A stretch of 64,000 nt of DNA from NCBI GenBank assembly GCA_027405735.1, contig JAPEHQ010000016.1:496001-560000 (forward strand). Direction: 5' to 3'. The notes below the pieces were generated by a model that was not told the origin of the DNA, searched no databases, and saw nothing but the letters and a program-made list of their open reading frames with translations. The DNA is from Mucor racemosus. Its lineage: Eukaryota > Mucoromycota > Mucoromycetes > Mucorales > Mucoraceae. Positions 1 to 12,364 of the stretch are shown here, piece by piece; the first letter of the stretch is position 1; each line of letters begins with the position of its first letter. Both the position numbers and the translations under genes were made by a program.

Positions 1-572
1 ATGAATTGGTTTTCTTCTTTTGCTTGGAATTTTTCTTTTTCTACTTGTTCATCTTCATCATCATCATCGTATAAATCATCATCATCGTCGTCGTATAAAT
101 CGTCACTTAGATAATGGTCTGCATCTTCTTCATCTTCATATTGGTATTCTTCAACTTGCTCCTCTTTGTCATCAATTTTTGTATTTTTATCAATAATTAT
201 AAAGGAAGATGTTGTCGATTTAGATTCAGGTATAGATGTCGTTGTAGGCTCGTAGCATTTTTTAGTAGGTTGTGGAACCTCGTGTGAATATGCGTCATGA
301 ACATTAACAGGTGACAATAGAACGGATGTAATAAGTCGTTTGATAGTCCTGTTGTCAATATAATTGGTGGGTTGTCTTTCATATTGCCATAGTCTCCAGG
401 ACATATTTTCTAATCGTGTACCATTTTCAATGAACGGCTTGCATTTATTAAATGCTGGAGGATTTATTTAGTATATAATTTATGCATGATTTAAAAATAT
501 TTACCACCCCACATTGTTGCTAATTGATTTTCTGAAGAATTTAAATCACTACAAGAAACAGATAAAAATGAA

Positions 573-609
<37 letters not shown>

Positions 610-622
610 GCTGTTGCGCCAT
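1..622 (-). CDS. areA-type GATA-like domain (DUF1752) protein, 3' end beyond window
   Basis: Two exons can be joined: 505-622 and 1-454, with a 50-bp GT-AG intron (455-504) carrying a TACTAAAT branch-like site. The start at 622 gives MAQ followed by about 13 glutamines. Across the splice the protein reads WGAFNKCKPFIENGTRLENM and then SWRLW. This matches the short conserved block of the 'nitrogen regulatory protein areA, GATA-like' family (PF08550/DUF1752), found at the N-terminus of many fungal regulators. The frame then stays open through a Ser/Thr-rich stretch into a very acidic Asp/Glu/Tyr region at the window edge, so the C-terminus is missing. No zinc finger is visible in the part present. 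Role inferred from the family only: probably a nutrient-responsive transcriptional regulator or a 14-3-3/kinase-linked protein. The motif match is from memory. Confidence 0.62.
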
Positions 623-1008
623 TTTCTTTCAATTGATTCGAATGAGTGATTGAATTCAAATAAGAAGGAAAGAAGGAAAGAAGGAAAGAAAGAAAGAAAG
701 AAAGAAGAAAGAGTAAAGAAAGATAAAAAAAGTCCAGGTTTAGTCTGCTGACAACAATAATTTTTTTCTCTCCATATGATCTTTCTTGTCTACACACACA
801 AAAATTCCCCTTGTTGTTTACATCAAAAAATGATATTCAAATGTACACATAGATACGCGTGATCTTGTTACAAAAGAAAGTTTATTTTTAACAAAAATTC
901 TCCTTTTAAATGGCTTTAAATCAGAAGATAAATTAACCATCATCTGAAGCATTTTATACACGTGTTTTTTCTATATAAATATATGTATAGCTAGTATATA
1001 CAGTTTAT
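623..1008. other. Intergenic spacer with purine-rich microsatellite
   Basis: This lies between two minus-strand genes. Positions about 660-715 are a GAAGGAAA/GAAAGAAA microsatellite. No convincing coding region was seen; the open frame here on the minus strand is only the polyQ exon and repeat read in another frame. Confidence 0.6.
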
Positions 1009-1225
1009 TCAGTTCATATGGCTTCTATATGAATCAGCAGCAGTTAATGGATCCTCTGGTATAGGCCCATTATACTTCATTTGCTGCTGCTGCTGTTGTT
1101 GTTGTTGTTGTAACTGTAATTGAATGGGCGGTCTATAAGCGGAAGATGACGATGATGGTGTAGTGGCAACGGCTGCTTGCTGCTATATTTTTTCAAACAA
1201 TAAATATATATAATCACACGAGAAG

Positions 1226-1257
<32 letters not shown>

Positions 1258-2137
1258 TACCTGTGGATAACCAGCTGTTTGTACTCGTGAATAACTACCA
1301 GTAGACTGTGATCCAGACATATCATAAGAAGCATAATCTGCAGAAATTGGTGGTTGTTGTTGAGGCAGTTCACCATAAAATGATGTACGTTGTCTCATTT
1401 GAGGTTGCTGAGACGTATTATTACTATTATAATAATCTGCTGTAGAAGCGTTTGCTGCTGCAGTATTTGATGTAGGTGTTAATTTATAATATGGTGTATT
1501 ATTAATATTATTGGATTGGTAAGGTGCTGTTCTAAAATCTTGTGCTTGCGAAGTTAAATTTATACCAGATAACCTTGACCCTACGACATTTGCTGCTGAC
1601 GATGACGACGATGATGACGATGCTGGTTGAGTATTGTACCCAACGATAGAAGCAGATTGTCGATAATTATTAGTATTGTTATTGTTGTTACTGTTGGGAT
1701 AAGTTGAAGATTGATAGATTGGCGTATCCATCACTGTAGAAACCGTACTTGAAGCTACTTGGTTATAGTTATAATAATCAGCTGTTGTATTACCATTAAT
1801 AGATGGAACTTGCTGGTTTGACATGATTATACTATTCGGATTTGTAGCTATAGTAGATGCAACATAAGGTCTACTTACAACATGTTGGTTTTCATACATT
1901 GGCACTTGCTGAGTTTGTTGATGTTGAGATGGTTGCTGTTGTGATTGTTGTGGTTGTTGTTGCTGCTGTTGCTGTTGTTGCTGTTGTTGCTGTTGTATTT
2001 GAGAATTTCTCCATACAGGTTGCAATGGTATACGAAGTGGAACTCTAGTTAATGGTCTATTTAGTGGTTGAGTGGGATATTGTGGTAATTGAGCTTTAGA
2101 TAACATCAGTAAGAATTGATATTGTTGTTGTTGCTGC

Positions 2138-2169
<32 letters not shown>

Positions 2170-2951
2170 TTGTTGTTGTTGTTGTTGATGAATGTTAGGT
2201 AATACAATACCCTTAAAAGTTTCTTCTAATAATTGCTGTTGATGTTCTTGCTTTTGTGCTTCATCAGCATTTTGAAGTTGATTTCTAAAAAGCAATAAGG
2301 CAGATTTCCATCTTTCATGTTCATCTTTGCGTATAAACAATTTGAATCTTAAAACATCTAAAAATTCCAATTCCATGATATTTAAATCAGTTACTTTCAT
2401 TCCTGATACTTCTGACCAAGTTTTGTTTGTAAATGTATTATCATCCAAAAATTTGTTTCCCAACATCAATGCAACCGTAAATAATCTATATTCTGATCCA
2501 TCCGCTCCTTGTATACTAGGATTATTCTGTAACAGCATGGCGATATATTTTAACGATAATAAAATAACTGATTCAGATAACTGTGTTGCTTGTAAAATCT
2601 ATTAAAAGCAAGAAAAATTTAGTCGATATTATAAAAACAAATGTATATTAACAACTTACTTGCTTACAAAACTTTTTGAAAGCAGTACTCGTACGATTAG
2701 CAATATTTGCTGTTTCTCTTGAATGGCCGGGATTATGATCTTCTGTATGTGTAGCTTGGATTAATTTAGATAGATCATGAAGTGCCATAACAGATGGTCT
2801 TCTAGCATGCCACATTAGATAAACCATGGTAGATGCAAAGTCAGCCAGCTGGGTAATTGATAACGGTGGTGTTGGCTGAGCATCAGTGGCGCTAGGCACT
2901 GGTTCGGGTAGTACAACGGCATATCCTTGTTGTAATGGTTGTTGTTGTTGC

Positions 2952-2988
<37 letters not shown>

Positions 2989-3274
2989 GCGGATGATGGT
3001 ATAATTGCTGTTGTAATTGATGATGTGGTGGTGGTGGTGGTGGTGGATGTGGTAAATGAGAAGTTCGATTATTAGTATACGATGTGCTTGTTGGTGGAGG
3101 TAAATATGGAATATTATCATTTGTAAATGTATTTACATTGTTATTCGATGTATCCATCAGCTGATAATGATGATGATGTTGTTGTTGTTGCTGTTGTTGT
3201 TGCTGTTGCTGTTGTTGCTGTTGTTGTTGTTGTTGTTGTTGTTGCTGATGACGATGATGATGTTGATTGTACAT
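1009..3274 (-). CDS. PolyQ-rich cyclin (Pcl/Clg1-type cyclin box)
   Basis: Exons 2660-3274, 1261-2598 and 1009-1182 join in phase 0 to give a protein of about 708 residues. Both introns are GT-AG (donor GTAAGT). The start at 3274 (MYNQHHH) was chosen because it opens directly into the Q/H-rich head. The cyclin box spans roughly residues 143-305: LADFASTMVYLMWH, then FKKFCKQ, joined by splicing to ILQATQLSESVILLSLKYIA, then YRLFTVALMLGNKFLDDNTF and MELEFLDVLRFKLFI. This helical pattern matches the Pho80/Clg1 class of cyclins that bind Pho85-like kinases. The remainder is low complexity: several polyglutamine tracts of up to about 20, Asn/Ser/Thr-rich stretches, and a CAG-coded tail. It probably activates a CDK in cell-cycle, polarity or nutrient signalling. 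The subclass is not certain. Confidence 0.78.
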
Positions 3275-4534
3275 TTTATCAAAAATGCATTCCACAATAA
3301 ACGATGGAATACAACTATGTATAAAAGAAGAAGAAGAAAAAAAAGAGATCCACAAAAAGGATATTAATAAACAAATGCTTGGCTTTTTTTCTTTTGATGT
3401 TACCTAGTTAGTTTTTTTTTTTTTTTTTCCTTTTAATAGATTTATTACTTGTTTCTCTTTTCTACTTTTTCCTATATTTTAATATAAAAATATAGTATAA
3501 AATGACAATCAAAAAGGAAGAGAAAGAGTGTGCGAGTGAGGGAGAAGGGGGAAAGGAAAAGGGAGTTTTTTTTTTATCAAGGGAGGGAATAAAAGAAGGA
3601 TGTTGGGAAAATGAGCCAATTTTGTGTAAATTTTAAAGAGGTAGAAGACTCAACGATGTGGAGTTTCAATCGATTTCAACAAGATTATATGGAAATCATA
3701 TCAATCATCAATCAAAGGAAAGGGTTTTGCAAAAGATTTTCACCCGAGGCAAAACCGGGTTTAGTTGGATTGAAACCCTTTTTTTTTTCAGTCTTCTGAT
3801 TGATGGTGGATGATGATGATAATGAATATATGCTCCTATTGAACTATTTAACTCAATTACAATTCATAGACTTTTAAATTCATGGAAAACTTTTGATTTG
3901 CACAACATTTAACTTTCGGGTCGTGTATGTCATTTTTTTTTTTTTGATTCAGTTGTTAGTTTCGAGAGATTTATCCAATTATTTTCTGACAAAATTGGGC
4001 AACTAAGGCCAAGTATTAAGCTAAGTAACTACAAAGCTTTGAGCCAATTGTTTTGCCCATAATCTTGTTAATGTTCAATGGTCTTTTCAAGATAATTTCT
4101 TTAGTGAAACTAATTAGAATGCTAAAATGTTGTAAACTGAATATTATGAGAATTCAGGTAAATCGTTCATTTCTCAAGGATTCTTACTAGCTTCTGAAGC
4201 GTAGAAACACTCAAAAAATTATATTCACATCGCACACCTACATACAATGTATTTTTTACACATCAGTGAAGTCAAAGGATAATTGGAATGCCAGAATATG
4301 TAACTTGACTAATCAAACTTTCAAGTAAAATTTGGGATGAAATGAGAATAAAATTGGGATGTGATGAAGATAAAGTTTGGATGTAATGAGGATAAAATTT
4401 GGATATAATGAGAATTGAGATTTAGATAGAGTGAGCATAAAATTGGGATGAAATAAGAATGAGGTTTAGAGATGATGAGAAGGAGATTTGGACAAGATTA
4501 AATTAGTCTCAGGTATTATTTCAAAGAATTAATC
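3275..4534. other. Intergenic region without a supported gene
   Basis: This is the 5' flank of the cyclin gene, with several T-runs, and then AT-rich sequence. A 62-codon open frame at 3611-3799 shows no recognisable motif and ends in a T-run, so it is not called. A degenerate tandem repeat occupies the right part (separate entry). Confidence 0.5.
4328..4500. repeat. Minisatellite, about eight degenerate copies of a 22-bp unit
   Basis: Consecutive units approximate AAAATTTGGGATGAAATGAGAAT and its variants (AAAGTTTGGATGTAATGAGG, GAGGTTTAGAGATGATGAGA). They repeat every 22-23 bp for about 170 bp directly upstream of a LINE insertion. There is no open reading frame across it. Confidence 0.75.
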
Positions 4535-5164
4535 TAAATGATCTCTCATCCCATTCATCCTCCTCTGAAGATTCCTCCTGCTCTGTTACTGAAACCCTCA
4601 AGGTAGCGACTTTTCTGGTCTTTATCATTACCCTCAAAGGCATTCACTCCCTGGTGGAGATTGATTCAGGACAGAATTGGCTTTCGGGCTCGTCTAAATA
4701 AAATAAATCCGTTGAAATATCCTACCCCGTTATGCGGTCTTTGTAATAATACTCCTGAGGATCTATATCACTTCATGGTGGGTTGTCCTTTCAAATCCAA
4801 TTTTTGGTTTGATGTGGTGACACATTTGCGATTAGAAGATGAGCTTCTAGCGGAAGATGCAATCTGGTGTGGTCTCACTGGCTTATGCAAAACTGATGGT
4901 GCTCCCCTGGATGATTCCATTTTGGAGGTTCTCGGCTCTGCCTTTTTCACTTTATGGAAATTCCATTGGCAGTGTATTATACATGATGAATCTTGGTTTC
5001 CACCACAGGTCTTCTCTGCATTTCTCCATGAGAATAATATAGTCCTCTCCTCTTTTTTGAACGAGGAGGCTTAAAACATCTACCTTGGTTATATAATTTC
5101 CCATAGATTTATAATTTAAAACAAAATCCTAATAAAAGACAAAATTTACATACAAAAAAAAAAG
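4535..5164 (+). mobile_element. 5'-truncated LINE copy (subfamily A) with target-site duplication
   Basis: This is the 3' end of a non-LTR retrotransposon. The frame reads WSLSLPSKAFTPWWRL, then CGLCNN...DLYHFMVGCPFKS, the zinc-binding C-terminal domain (zf-RVT) that follows the reverse transcriptase in LINE ORF2. It ends in FLNEEA*. A TAG just upstream of the first conserved block and the missing RT and endonuclease show severe 5' truncation. The 3' end is a tail TAATAAAAGACAAAATTTAC plus ATACA and an A-run. A 10-bp direct repeat AGAATTAATC flanks it (4525-4534 and 5165-5174), the expected mark of target-primed insertion. A close relative lies at 34737-35302. Confidence 0.85.
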
Positions 5165-7137
5165 AGAATTAATCATTTTCTTTAGAAGCATCAGTATCCA
5201 AGCCAGAGATGCAGAGTATACAATACTATAATGTTTTAGACATTAGCACCCCTTGACTTGTAAGATAAGCAGAATGCTGTCTAAAAAATCAGTCTAGAAC
5301 CAGTTAAAAATCATACACCTTCATTTGTTAACTCTAACGAAAAAAATATATCAGTGATAAATAAATATGTTAGTGTGAGAAATCACTTACAACAGGTTCA
5401 TAAAGCATTCCAGACAAGCTCCTTAAAGCATGCGAATTAAATCGTGCTTAGTTCAGAACAAGTCCTCAGAATACCTTTCAAATGCACCAGCCTTGAGGAA
5501 AAAACCTTGTAGATCTTGAAAACATCATCTTAAAGCAAGGGAGACACCAAACCATAATCAATGAAACAGAGTATCAAATATCATAGGCTTAAAAACCCCT
5601 ACTCAAAAAGGTAGCAGGAGGGAAAAAAACCTTTAGATCTTGAGTAAATAACACCAGTCTTGAAAAAACATCAGCATTGAGCCAAAAAGAAAGATCACAG
5701 GCTTAAAAAAACCTTCTCCAAAAGGTAGCAGGAGAGGAAAAAACCTTATGATCACGCAGAAGCAGTAGATAAACCATCATAATAGCAAACCTAGAAGCGC
5801 AGTAACCACGAGAGCTTTAAAAACAATGCTCAAGTAAAGACAGATAGGGACAGAGAGAGAGAGAGACGCAGAGAGAGAGAGACGCAGAGAGAGAAGTCTT
5901 GTAGTCCTTGAATAGCAATACAGGATACTCGGGTGATATTGTACCTTTTCATGAGTAAAGGTTCTCTTTGAGACATCTTTTAGATATGATACTTACATTT
6001 GTTCTTCTTTTCATGAGAGCAGAACCGTGGGTCTACAATAAACAGATATTTAAAGTATCTAAAGTAATCAATGTTTACACATACCAATGTTCAAATTATA
6101 AAGTAATTTCAATATTGAAGCAGAACAAGCAGAATATATGGAAAGAAAGAAGGAAATGAAAAGATGGTTAAAAAAAATCTCTTCATCATTCCATTTATAA
6201 TGCAAAGAAAAATGATAAATTGCATTAACCCATTATACGAATGTTTGAAAGCACAAGCCATGCTCTATATTTTATTGAATATTCAAAGAATTACTTAAGA
6301 CTAGGAAGAAATAATTATTTGTTTTGTTTATAGTGAATATAATCGCAAGGTATTGTCTGTCAATAATATTACGCTGTACTTTTTCAGTTTTATCATTTTG
6401 GACATAAGCTCAATTTAAATATTTATCATAACAACTAGCATATAGAAACAATACTTTATTCGTTCAAAAATTACTCACAATTTTTACGAATTTGCATTCT
6501 CGCTTTGTCTAGACTTCATTTTTACTCTCTCTCAGTATATAACTACAATCGTATAAAATTCAATTGGAAATCGTTTAAATATTTTCCTGAAATACTGTAT
6601 TACTTCTCAATGCTATAAATCTGCAAATGCGGATGTCGGTGTTTTAAATGTACTCAGCGACGCAAAATGCAGCATACATATAATTCGATAATTAGATGAT
6701 TTGAAAGCTTTTTCAAATCCAATCCTCAAATAAAAAATATGTATAATGTAATAGTATAATAATGGTTATAATATTAGATCTTGGTTAGCTTTATGTGCTG
6801 TTTTTGCGGCAGGAAAAAGCCTTGAAAAAAAAATGTCTTCGCATCGGATGCCCACATCATGATCTCCTCCTCCTCCTCCTCCTCCTCCACCTCCTCGAGT
6901 CACATTCTTCGCTTGATTTTTGCCATGTGAAGAATAGACTGGTTGTTGGGGACAATGTGTAACCCTTTAGATCATAAACAAAATCTATAATCATTACCCT
7001 GATCGGCAGATTGAATTGCCTCTGCCACCGTTAACCCCACTCGTACACACATGCAACGTCTTTTCCTTCTTTGAATCTAAGTTTAATTTTTTGGATTTTA
7101 GATTTGGTTCCTTCTTTCTCTCTTAGAATTTTCAAAA
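5165..7137. other. Intergenic region with imperfect duplications and GA microsatellite
   Basis: No gene is supported. Positions about 5587-5640 and 5700-5755 are imperfect copies of one block (AGGCTTAAAAA...GGTAGCAGGAG...AAAAAACCTT) spaced about 113 bp apart; a shorter relative sits near 5490-5510. Positions 5848-5895 are a (GA)n/GACGCAGAGAGA microsatellite. A CTCCTCCTC run at about 6864-6898 lies in the upstream flank of the lipid-synthesis gene. Confidence 0.5.
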
Positions 7138-8614
7138 ATGTTTGAATCTTTATTAAGATCTGAATTTCTGACAAAGGATCAATTAAATGCTCTTCATTTA
7201 TATAAATACGGTGCAGTGGATCGCTCGCTTATTACAAAATATTGTTTAAGCTATTATTGGAATTGGTGTGTCCAGTTTTTTCCAATTAGTATGGCGTAAG
7301 TTTGGTAGTAATTTAACTTTTATGAACTGCTGAATTCATAATAAAACGTAGGCCTAATTTAATCACACTGACTGGATTATTTTTTATGATTATCAATGTC
7401 GCTTTCGCAATTATATTTGCTCCGAATATGGGTATAAATGAAGAAGCAGGACCAAATTGGATATATTTTAGTTTCGCAATTGGATTATGGCTATACTCGA
7501 CATTTGATAATGTAGATGGTAAGCAAGCTAGAAGAACAGGCACATCAAGTCCATTAGGTGAGTTGTTTGATCATGGATGTGATGCTATCAATTGCTCGTT
7601 TGCTGCTGTTTTACAAGCAACCGCTGTGGGATTAGGTCATTCAAAGGCAAGTGTGGTATTGTATGGTATCGCCATGTTGGGCTTTTACCTTTCAACAGCT
7701 GAAGAATATCACACAGGTGTTCTTTATTTGGGTTATATTAATGCTCCAACAGAGGGTGTTATTTTGTCCTGTATTATTTTCATTCTTTCAGGCATCTATG
7801 GTAACGTGTTACAAAATAACAGACGAGAATGTGTGTGAGTGTGGGAGTGATGATCTGATTAAACATTTGTTTTATAGGCCCAGGGATTTGGATGATGCCC
7901 TTGAAAAAGGCTGTACAGGTCTCATGGCTTCCTAGCAGTATAGCAGAGATGCCAATTTCACATGCAGTCATTTGGTGGATTGGTTCCTTATTTTTATTGA
8001 CACATGCTCCAGTCTGGTAAGGAAGTCCTCCGTTACCCTACAAAGTTAAAAAGACTAATTTGAATCATTTAATTGTATAGCTTTTATGCCATGTATAAAG
8101 CTTGTAAAGAAAAAAATATGCCATTTGTCAAAACCATGCTTGTTCAAAATATGCCAATTGCAACTTATATCGTTAGTTTGTATCTTTGGGTTATGTCTCC
8201 TTATTCAAGCATCCTATCACATCGACATTTTATACTTTTTGCAATTACAACTGGTATTGTTTTTGGAAGAATGGCAACAAAGGTGATTTTAGCACATTTG
8301 ACGAAATCAAAGTTTCCTAAGTTTACTGTTTTGTTGATTCCATTAATCACTGGAGCTATATTAACAAATATACCTGTTCTGCTCCCACATACGTGAGTCT
8401 CTACTTCCAATATATGTTTTACATTACAAAAAACTCAATCTTAATCTTTTATAGAAAACCTATTTTTACCCCTGAATCAGAGTATATATTCCTTTTATGT
8501 TATTTTGGGTTTGCACTGATTGCATACATGAGATGGGCTATTGTGGTAATTAATAGCTTCTGTGATTTTCTCGGTATAAGATGTTTGGTGATCCCAACGA
8601 AGAAGGTAGAATGA
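7138..8614 (+). CDS. EPT1/CPT1: Choline/ethanolamine phosphotransferase (CDP-alcohol phosphotransferase)
   Basis: Five exons (7138-7295, 7352-7800, 7878-8016, 8081-8392, 8455-8614) splice in phase to 405 residues, typical of the family. The start gives MFESLLRSEFLTKDQLNALH. The CDP-alcohol phosphotransferase signature DG-x2-AR-x8-G-x3-D-x3-D is complete at residues 108-130 (D108, G109, A112, R113, G122, D126, D130). The rest is strongly hydrophobic, consistent with about 8-10 membrane helices. The family transfers phosphocholine or phosphoethanolamine from the CDP-alcohol to diacylglycerol in the ER/Golgi, the last Kennedy-pathway step. Whether choline or ethanolamine is preferred cannot be read from the sequence. 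Introns are 56-77 bp, all GT-AG. Confidence 0.93.
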
Positions 8615-11600
8615 AAGCCATCTTGCTTGCATAATTTATGGTAATCTATTTTTTTTTTTTTTTTCGTCTTACTTTGTTTTATATCATTTATATGATTATA
8701 ACACTGTATATAATAATTTTGTATTCTTCAAATCAACTTTGTATTATACATATAACAAAAATAAAGATCGAAAGCGCTTGTAAAATATCTTCCTTTTACC
8801 CCATGAATAATATACATTTAATTTTTGACACTCTACAACATCCTTGTGTAGCACGAAATTGATAGTAGTACCAACTAATTGTAATTGAACACGTATAGTG
8901 GCCTTATTTAATCTTTCAAATACCAAGTAATCTGGTGTAATCCATATTAGCTGTTAAATAGCTTTCGTCATATAAACTTACCTTGCAACCTTCAATCCCA
9001 TAAAATAGGCGCCTTATTAATTTGGATATTGTATACTAGTAAATGCGCTTTTTTCGACTTGACACGATTCATTCAGACATAATATTTTGACCTTAACATA
9101 GTAATAACTTCATAATCTTCTTGAAAAAACATAATAACTATTCGTAAAAAAAAAACATTTAATGCGAGGTTGGTCTTTTTTTTTTTCAAAAATCTAAAAA
9201 ATGACAAGAGTAGTTGATGATGCTTCAGAAGAGAATGGAAAATTGGTCCTTAAATCGTATTTGACCTCATCAAATATTATATTTCAATACAAATAGTCAT
9301 TGCTCACATACTGCGACACTCCCCTTCCACAAAAACATACTGATATTCGATGAGATAGATAAATAGATGGATAAATAGGCATAATGTAGATGGTGATCAA
9401 ATAATTAATGCTTTATAAACCCTAGCGCTGAATATACTTAAAATAAGCATTGCTACAACAGTATGAGAAGAGAAAGTTCAATGGAGCGATTAAATTAGCA
9501 GTTATCAGCCCAAATATCATGGCCGACACCCAAATTAGTTTCTGCTTGCTCGCAACTGTTACCACTACAAAATAGACACAAATTGGTGGCACTACACTAC
9601 CTGTTCTTAAAATTATTTATATTACACAATAAATCTCGAAAAACAGTTGAAATTTACTGTTTTTTTCTAAAAACGTATATCCGACTTAACATCCTTGCTG
9701 AAATTTTCTCACTAAATAACAACAAAATCAAAATATATATACATATATATATGTGTACATGTACTTGAGATATTCAAGTTTGATCCAAAGTTGCGTTTCC
9801 TGAAATAACCAGCCTCTACAAAATTGAATAAACTCTTTTAATGCTAATGTTTCAAATTTCACTGCCATTTCACATTTCACCACTAAAAAGGCAAAATTTT
9901 GAGCCATAATATCTCAGTATATAATTAAGCTATAATAACAATTTCTAATAATAATGTTTAAATATACACAATGAATAACTAGAAAATAAAGTTAAAACTA
10001 GATATATTTATTGAGTATATTGTAGGTAAAAAAGATAATGAATCCATCTCGAACGACATCAGGATTCAGGGTATTTATATGTTTTGGAAGCGTGGTGGAT
10101 ATAGAGTCTACAATACAGAGTGTATGAAAAGATGATTTCATCGTCTTGAGGAACTAGTTGATTACAACATGATGATATAATCGGTTGGCCATAGCAAGTT
10201 TAGTAGGATACGACCAAGTTAAGTATATAGGATCTTCATGCTTGATTAACTTTAGACAGTGAATGTTGATGCAAATGGAATAGTTGAATTCCATTTCCAG
10301 GAACGAGTTCATGATTGGCTCACTTCAGGATCTCAGGCTACACCATTTCATCATAGACTAAATGTAACATAACTAAATGAAATAAAATTGGCATACATCA
10401 TTATCACCTCATACTCATCATTCTATGCTAAGAATCATGTCTAAATAACCCTTTGAGCACTTCTACTATTAATACATGTACCCAGTCTGGTCTATGTCCT
10501 AAACATACATATTTACATTGGCTCAACTTAAATAATACCAGATCACCTTCGACTAAATATAATATATAAAACAATCACTCCACCTTATTCCATAATTGAA
10601 ATAAAGTTTATATGCATCATTTCTTACTGTTCCTAACTCTAATGATCATGTGCAAATAATCTATTAAGAACTTACGATAAACCATGATGCCTTCTGTGCT
10701 CACTATTAGTATTACATACTCCAACTCAATATTTAGTCAGTATCCTAAGCATTATTCTTTACACATACTAAAGACAGTAAAGAGACTCGTTCTCGATGAA
10801 TAATAATTCAAATCAATTCCAATTGCAACGGTAGGTACATCTAAGTTCTATCCACGAATGGTTTAAATTTCAGCCTCTATACTCTGTTGCGAGGCTAATA
10901 AAAGGAGAAACGCTCTCCTTCTTGAATACTTTCACCTTATTTGTATAGGCTGTTTCAAGTATTTTTTGAAGGTTGATATAATATGAACCAGCGATCTAAA
11001 ATTAAATTTTGAAACGATCTTGAATAGACAACACGCAATATAATAAACGCATTCAACTCCATTAGCAAGTAGCTGTTTTTGAACGAGTAAATTTGAATAA
11101 TCACCTACAATCTGTTCTCGTCGCGTCTTAAAAACTGGAAAAACTTGTTTTCAATGAATTTTGAATATAGGCTAGCTAGTTCAGTTGAAATAGCATTAAT
11201 GATCCAAATCTCAGGTTTCAAAAATTTGGTAGTTGATAATTTGGTGCATAAGCAAAGAATGCCCTCTTTTTGGTTGTGTTTGTGGCTTTTTAGACTATTT
11301 TAAATTAAAAATAACACAAAGTTTTTGTGGATAAAATTAAAATGTCTCCATCTTAAGAAATCCGAAATTTGTATACGTAAGAGGTAGTTATGTATCCACA
11401 ATTTAAATTTCATAGTGTATCATAATATCATATGCCAATAATTTATTTCTCGATTCACAACAGTATGGCAGCCATTAAATTACTCTGCCTATAATCTGGG
11501 TACATATTAAGAACCTCAACATCATCTTTCTAACATTTTCCCTTGAATATGTATATATAATATTGGTTGAATTTCTGGATTTTGACTTTATCATTGGAAG

Positions 11601-12364
11601 ATGGCCTGCAGATCAAAATATTGCTTTCATTATTAATTAACAGAGAAATCAAAAAATTTGCACGTTTGTTTTGAGCCTTGAGTACTTTATAAAGCAACGA
11701 AATTTAGGTATTACATGTCGCGTTGAGATACAACTTCATGGTGGTTCAATATTGATTAAATTGTATGAAAGCTTGATTTTTTCGTTTCCAGATATTCATT
11801 GCTTTATACCTAAACATCACAAATAAATTAATGAGCATAACCTCCAAACTCGATCTACTTCCAACTTTTGGGGCAACTTGATAGAAACAAATAATATAGC
11901 CTCAGTAAACTTTTTATTACGACACACACAAGTATAATAGTATCAAACATTGTTTATAGTTTTAGTTACAGTGTGAAGGAGGTTACATAAGTCATTAGCA
12001 CAACATTAAAGCATATTGATCTTTCTATCTTAAAATAAAATACACCATCGAAAACAACTTTTCCTATAATATTACCGTATAATTTCTACGTTTTAACTAC
12101 AGCTACATATCAAAATGACAATGAATAACAACGACTCGTCAGGAAAGGCATATATTGGTAAATCAAACGAATATAATGTAAATTACATCAATTCAATCTG
12201 CTGGTGTAAAAGATAAGTAATGATCGTAGAAAGTCTCTGTATAGTATTAAATAATCATGGTTTATTCTTTTAACGAGCTCTCTTACTCTTATTTACAAAA
12301 TAAAAAGAAACGTATTTTCTTTAGCGAGTTGATAGTGATTTTTTTTTCATCTACAGGTTGTTGT
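8615..12364. other. Long AT-rich intergenic region
   Basis: There are 3.7 kb without any open frame that looks like a gene on either strand. It contains one dispersed repeat (9955-10505, separate entry). Immediately downstream, about 10614-10755, is a partial imperfect echo of the repeat's right half, suggesting a local duplication. The remainder shows only T/A runs. Confidence 0.5.
9955..10505 (+). repeat. Dispersed repeat of about 551 bp, copy 1
   Basis: It starts TGTTTAAATATACACAATGA and ends near GTCCTAAACA. The same sequence is found reversed at 51876-50970, where it is interrupted by a solo LTR. Its first 165 bp recur at about 25274-25440. With the LTR and its 5-bp duplication removed, the second copy is about 553 bp, so the element length is well defined. 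No coding capacity is seen. The ends share a short GTTTA/TAAAC inversion, but no clear target-site duplication is visible, so the class (MITE, solo LTR or other) is undecided. Confidence 0.75.

Noticed and set aside
1857..3367. Antisense open frames through the polyQ tracts (poly-Leu, poly-Val, poly-Ala products)
   Set aside because: They are reverse readings of CAG/CAA repeats, not genes.
3611..3799. 62-codon plus-strand open frame with a good ATG context
   Set aside because: No recognisable motif; it ends in a T-run and lies in the 5' flank of the cyclin gene.
4328..4500. CRISPR-like array
   Set aside because: The units are contiguous and degenerate with no spacers, and the genome is eukaryotic.
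9955..10505. Dispersed repeat interpreted as a solo LTR
   Set aside because: It begins TG and ends CA in one copy, but no target duplication is visible in either copy and the CA is not shared at 51 kb.
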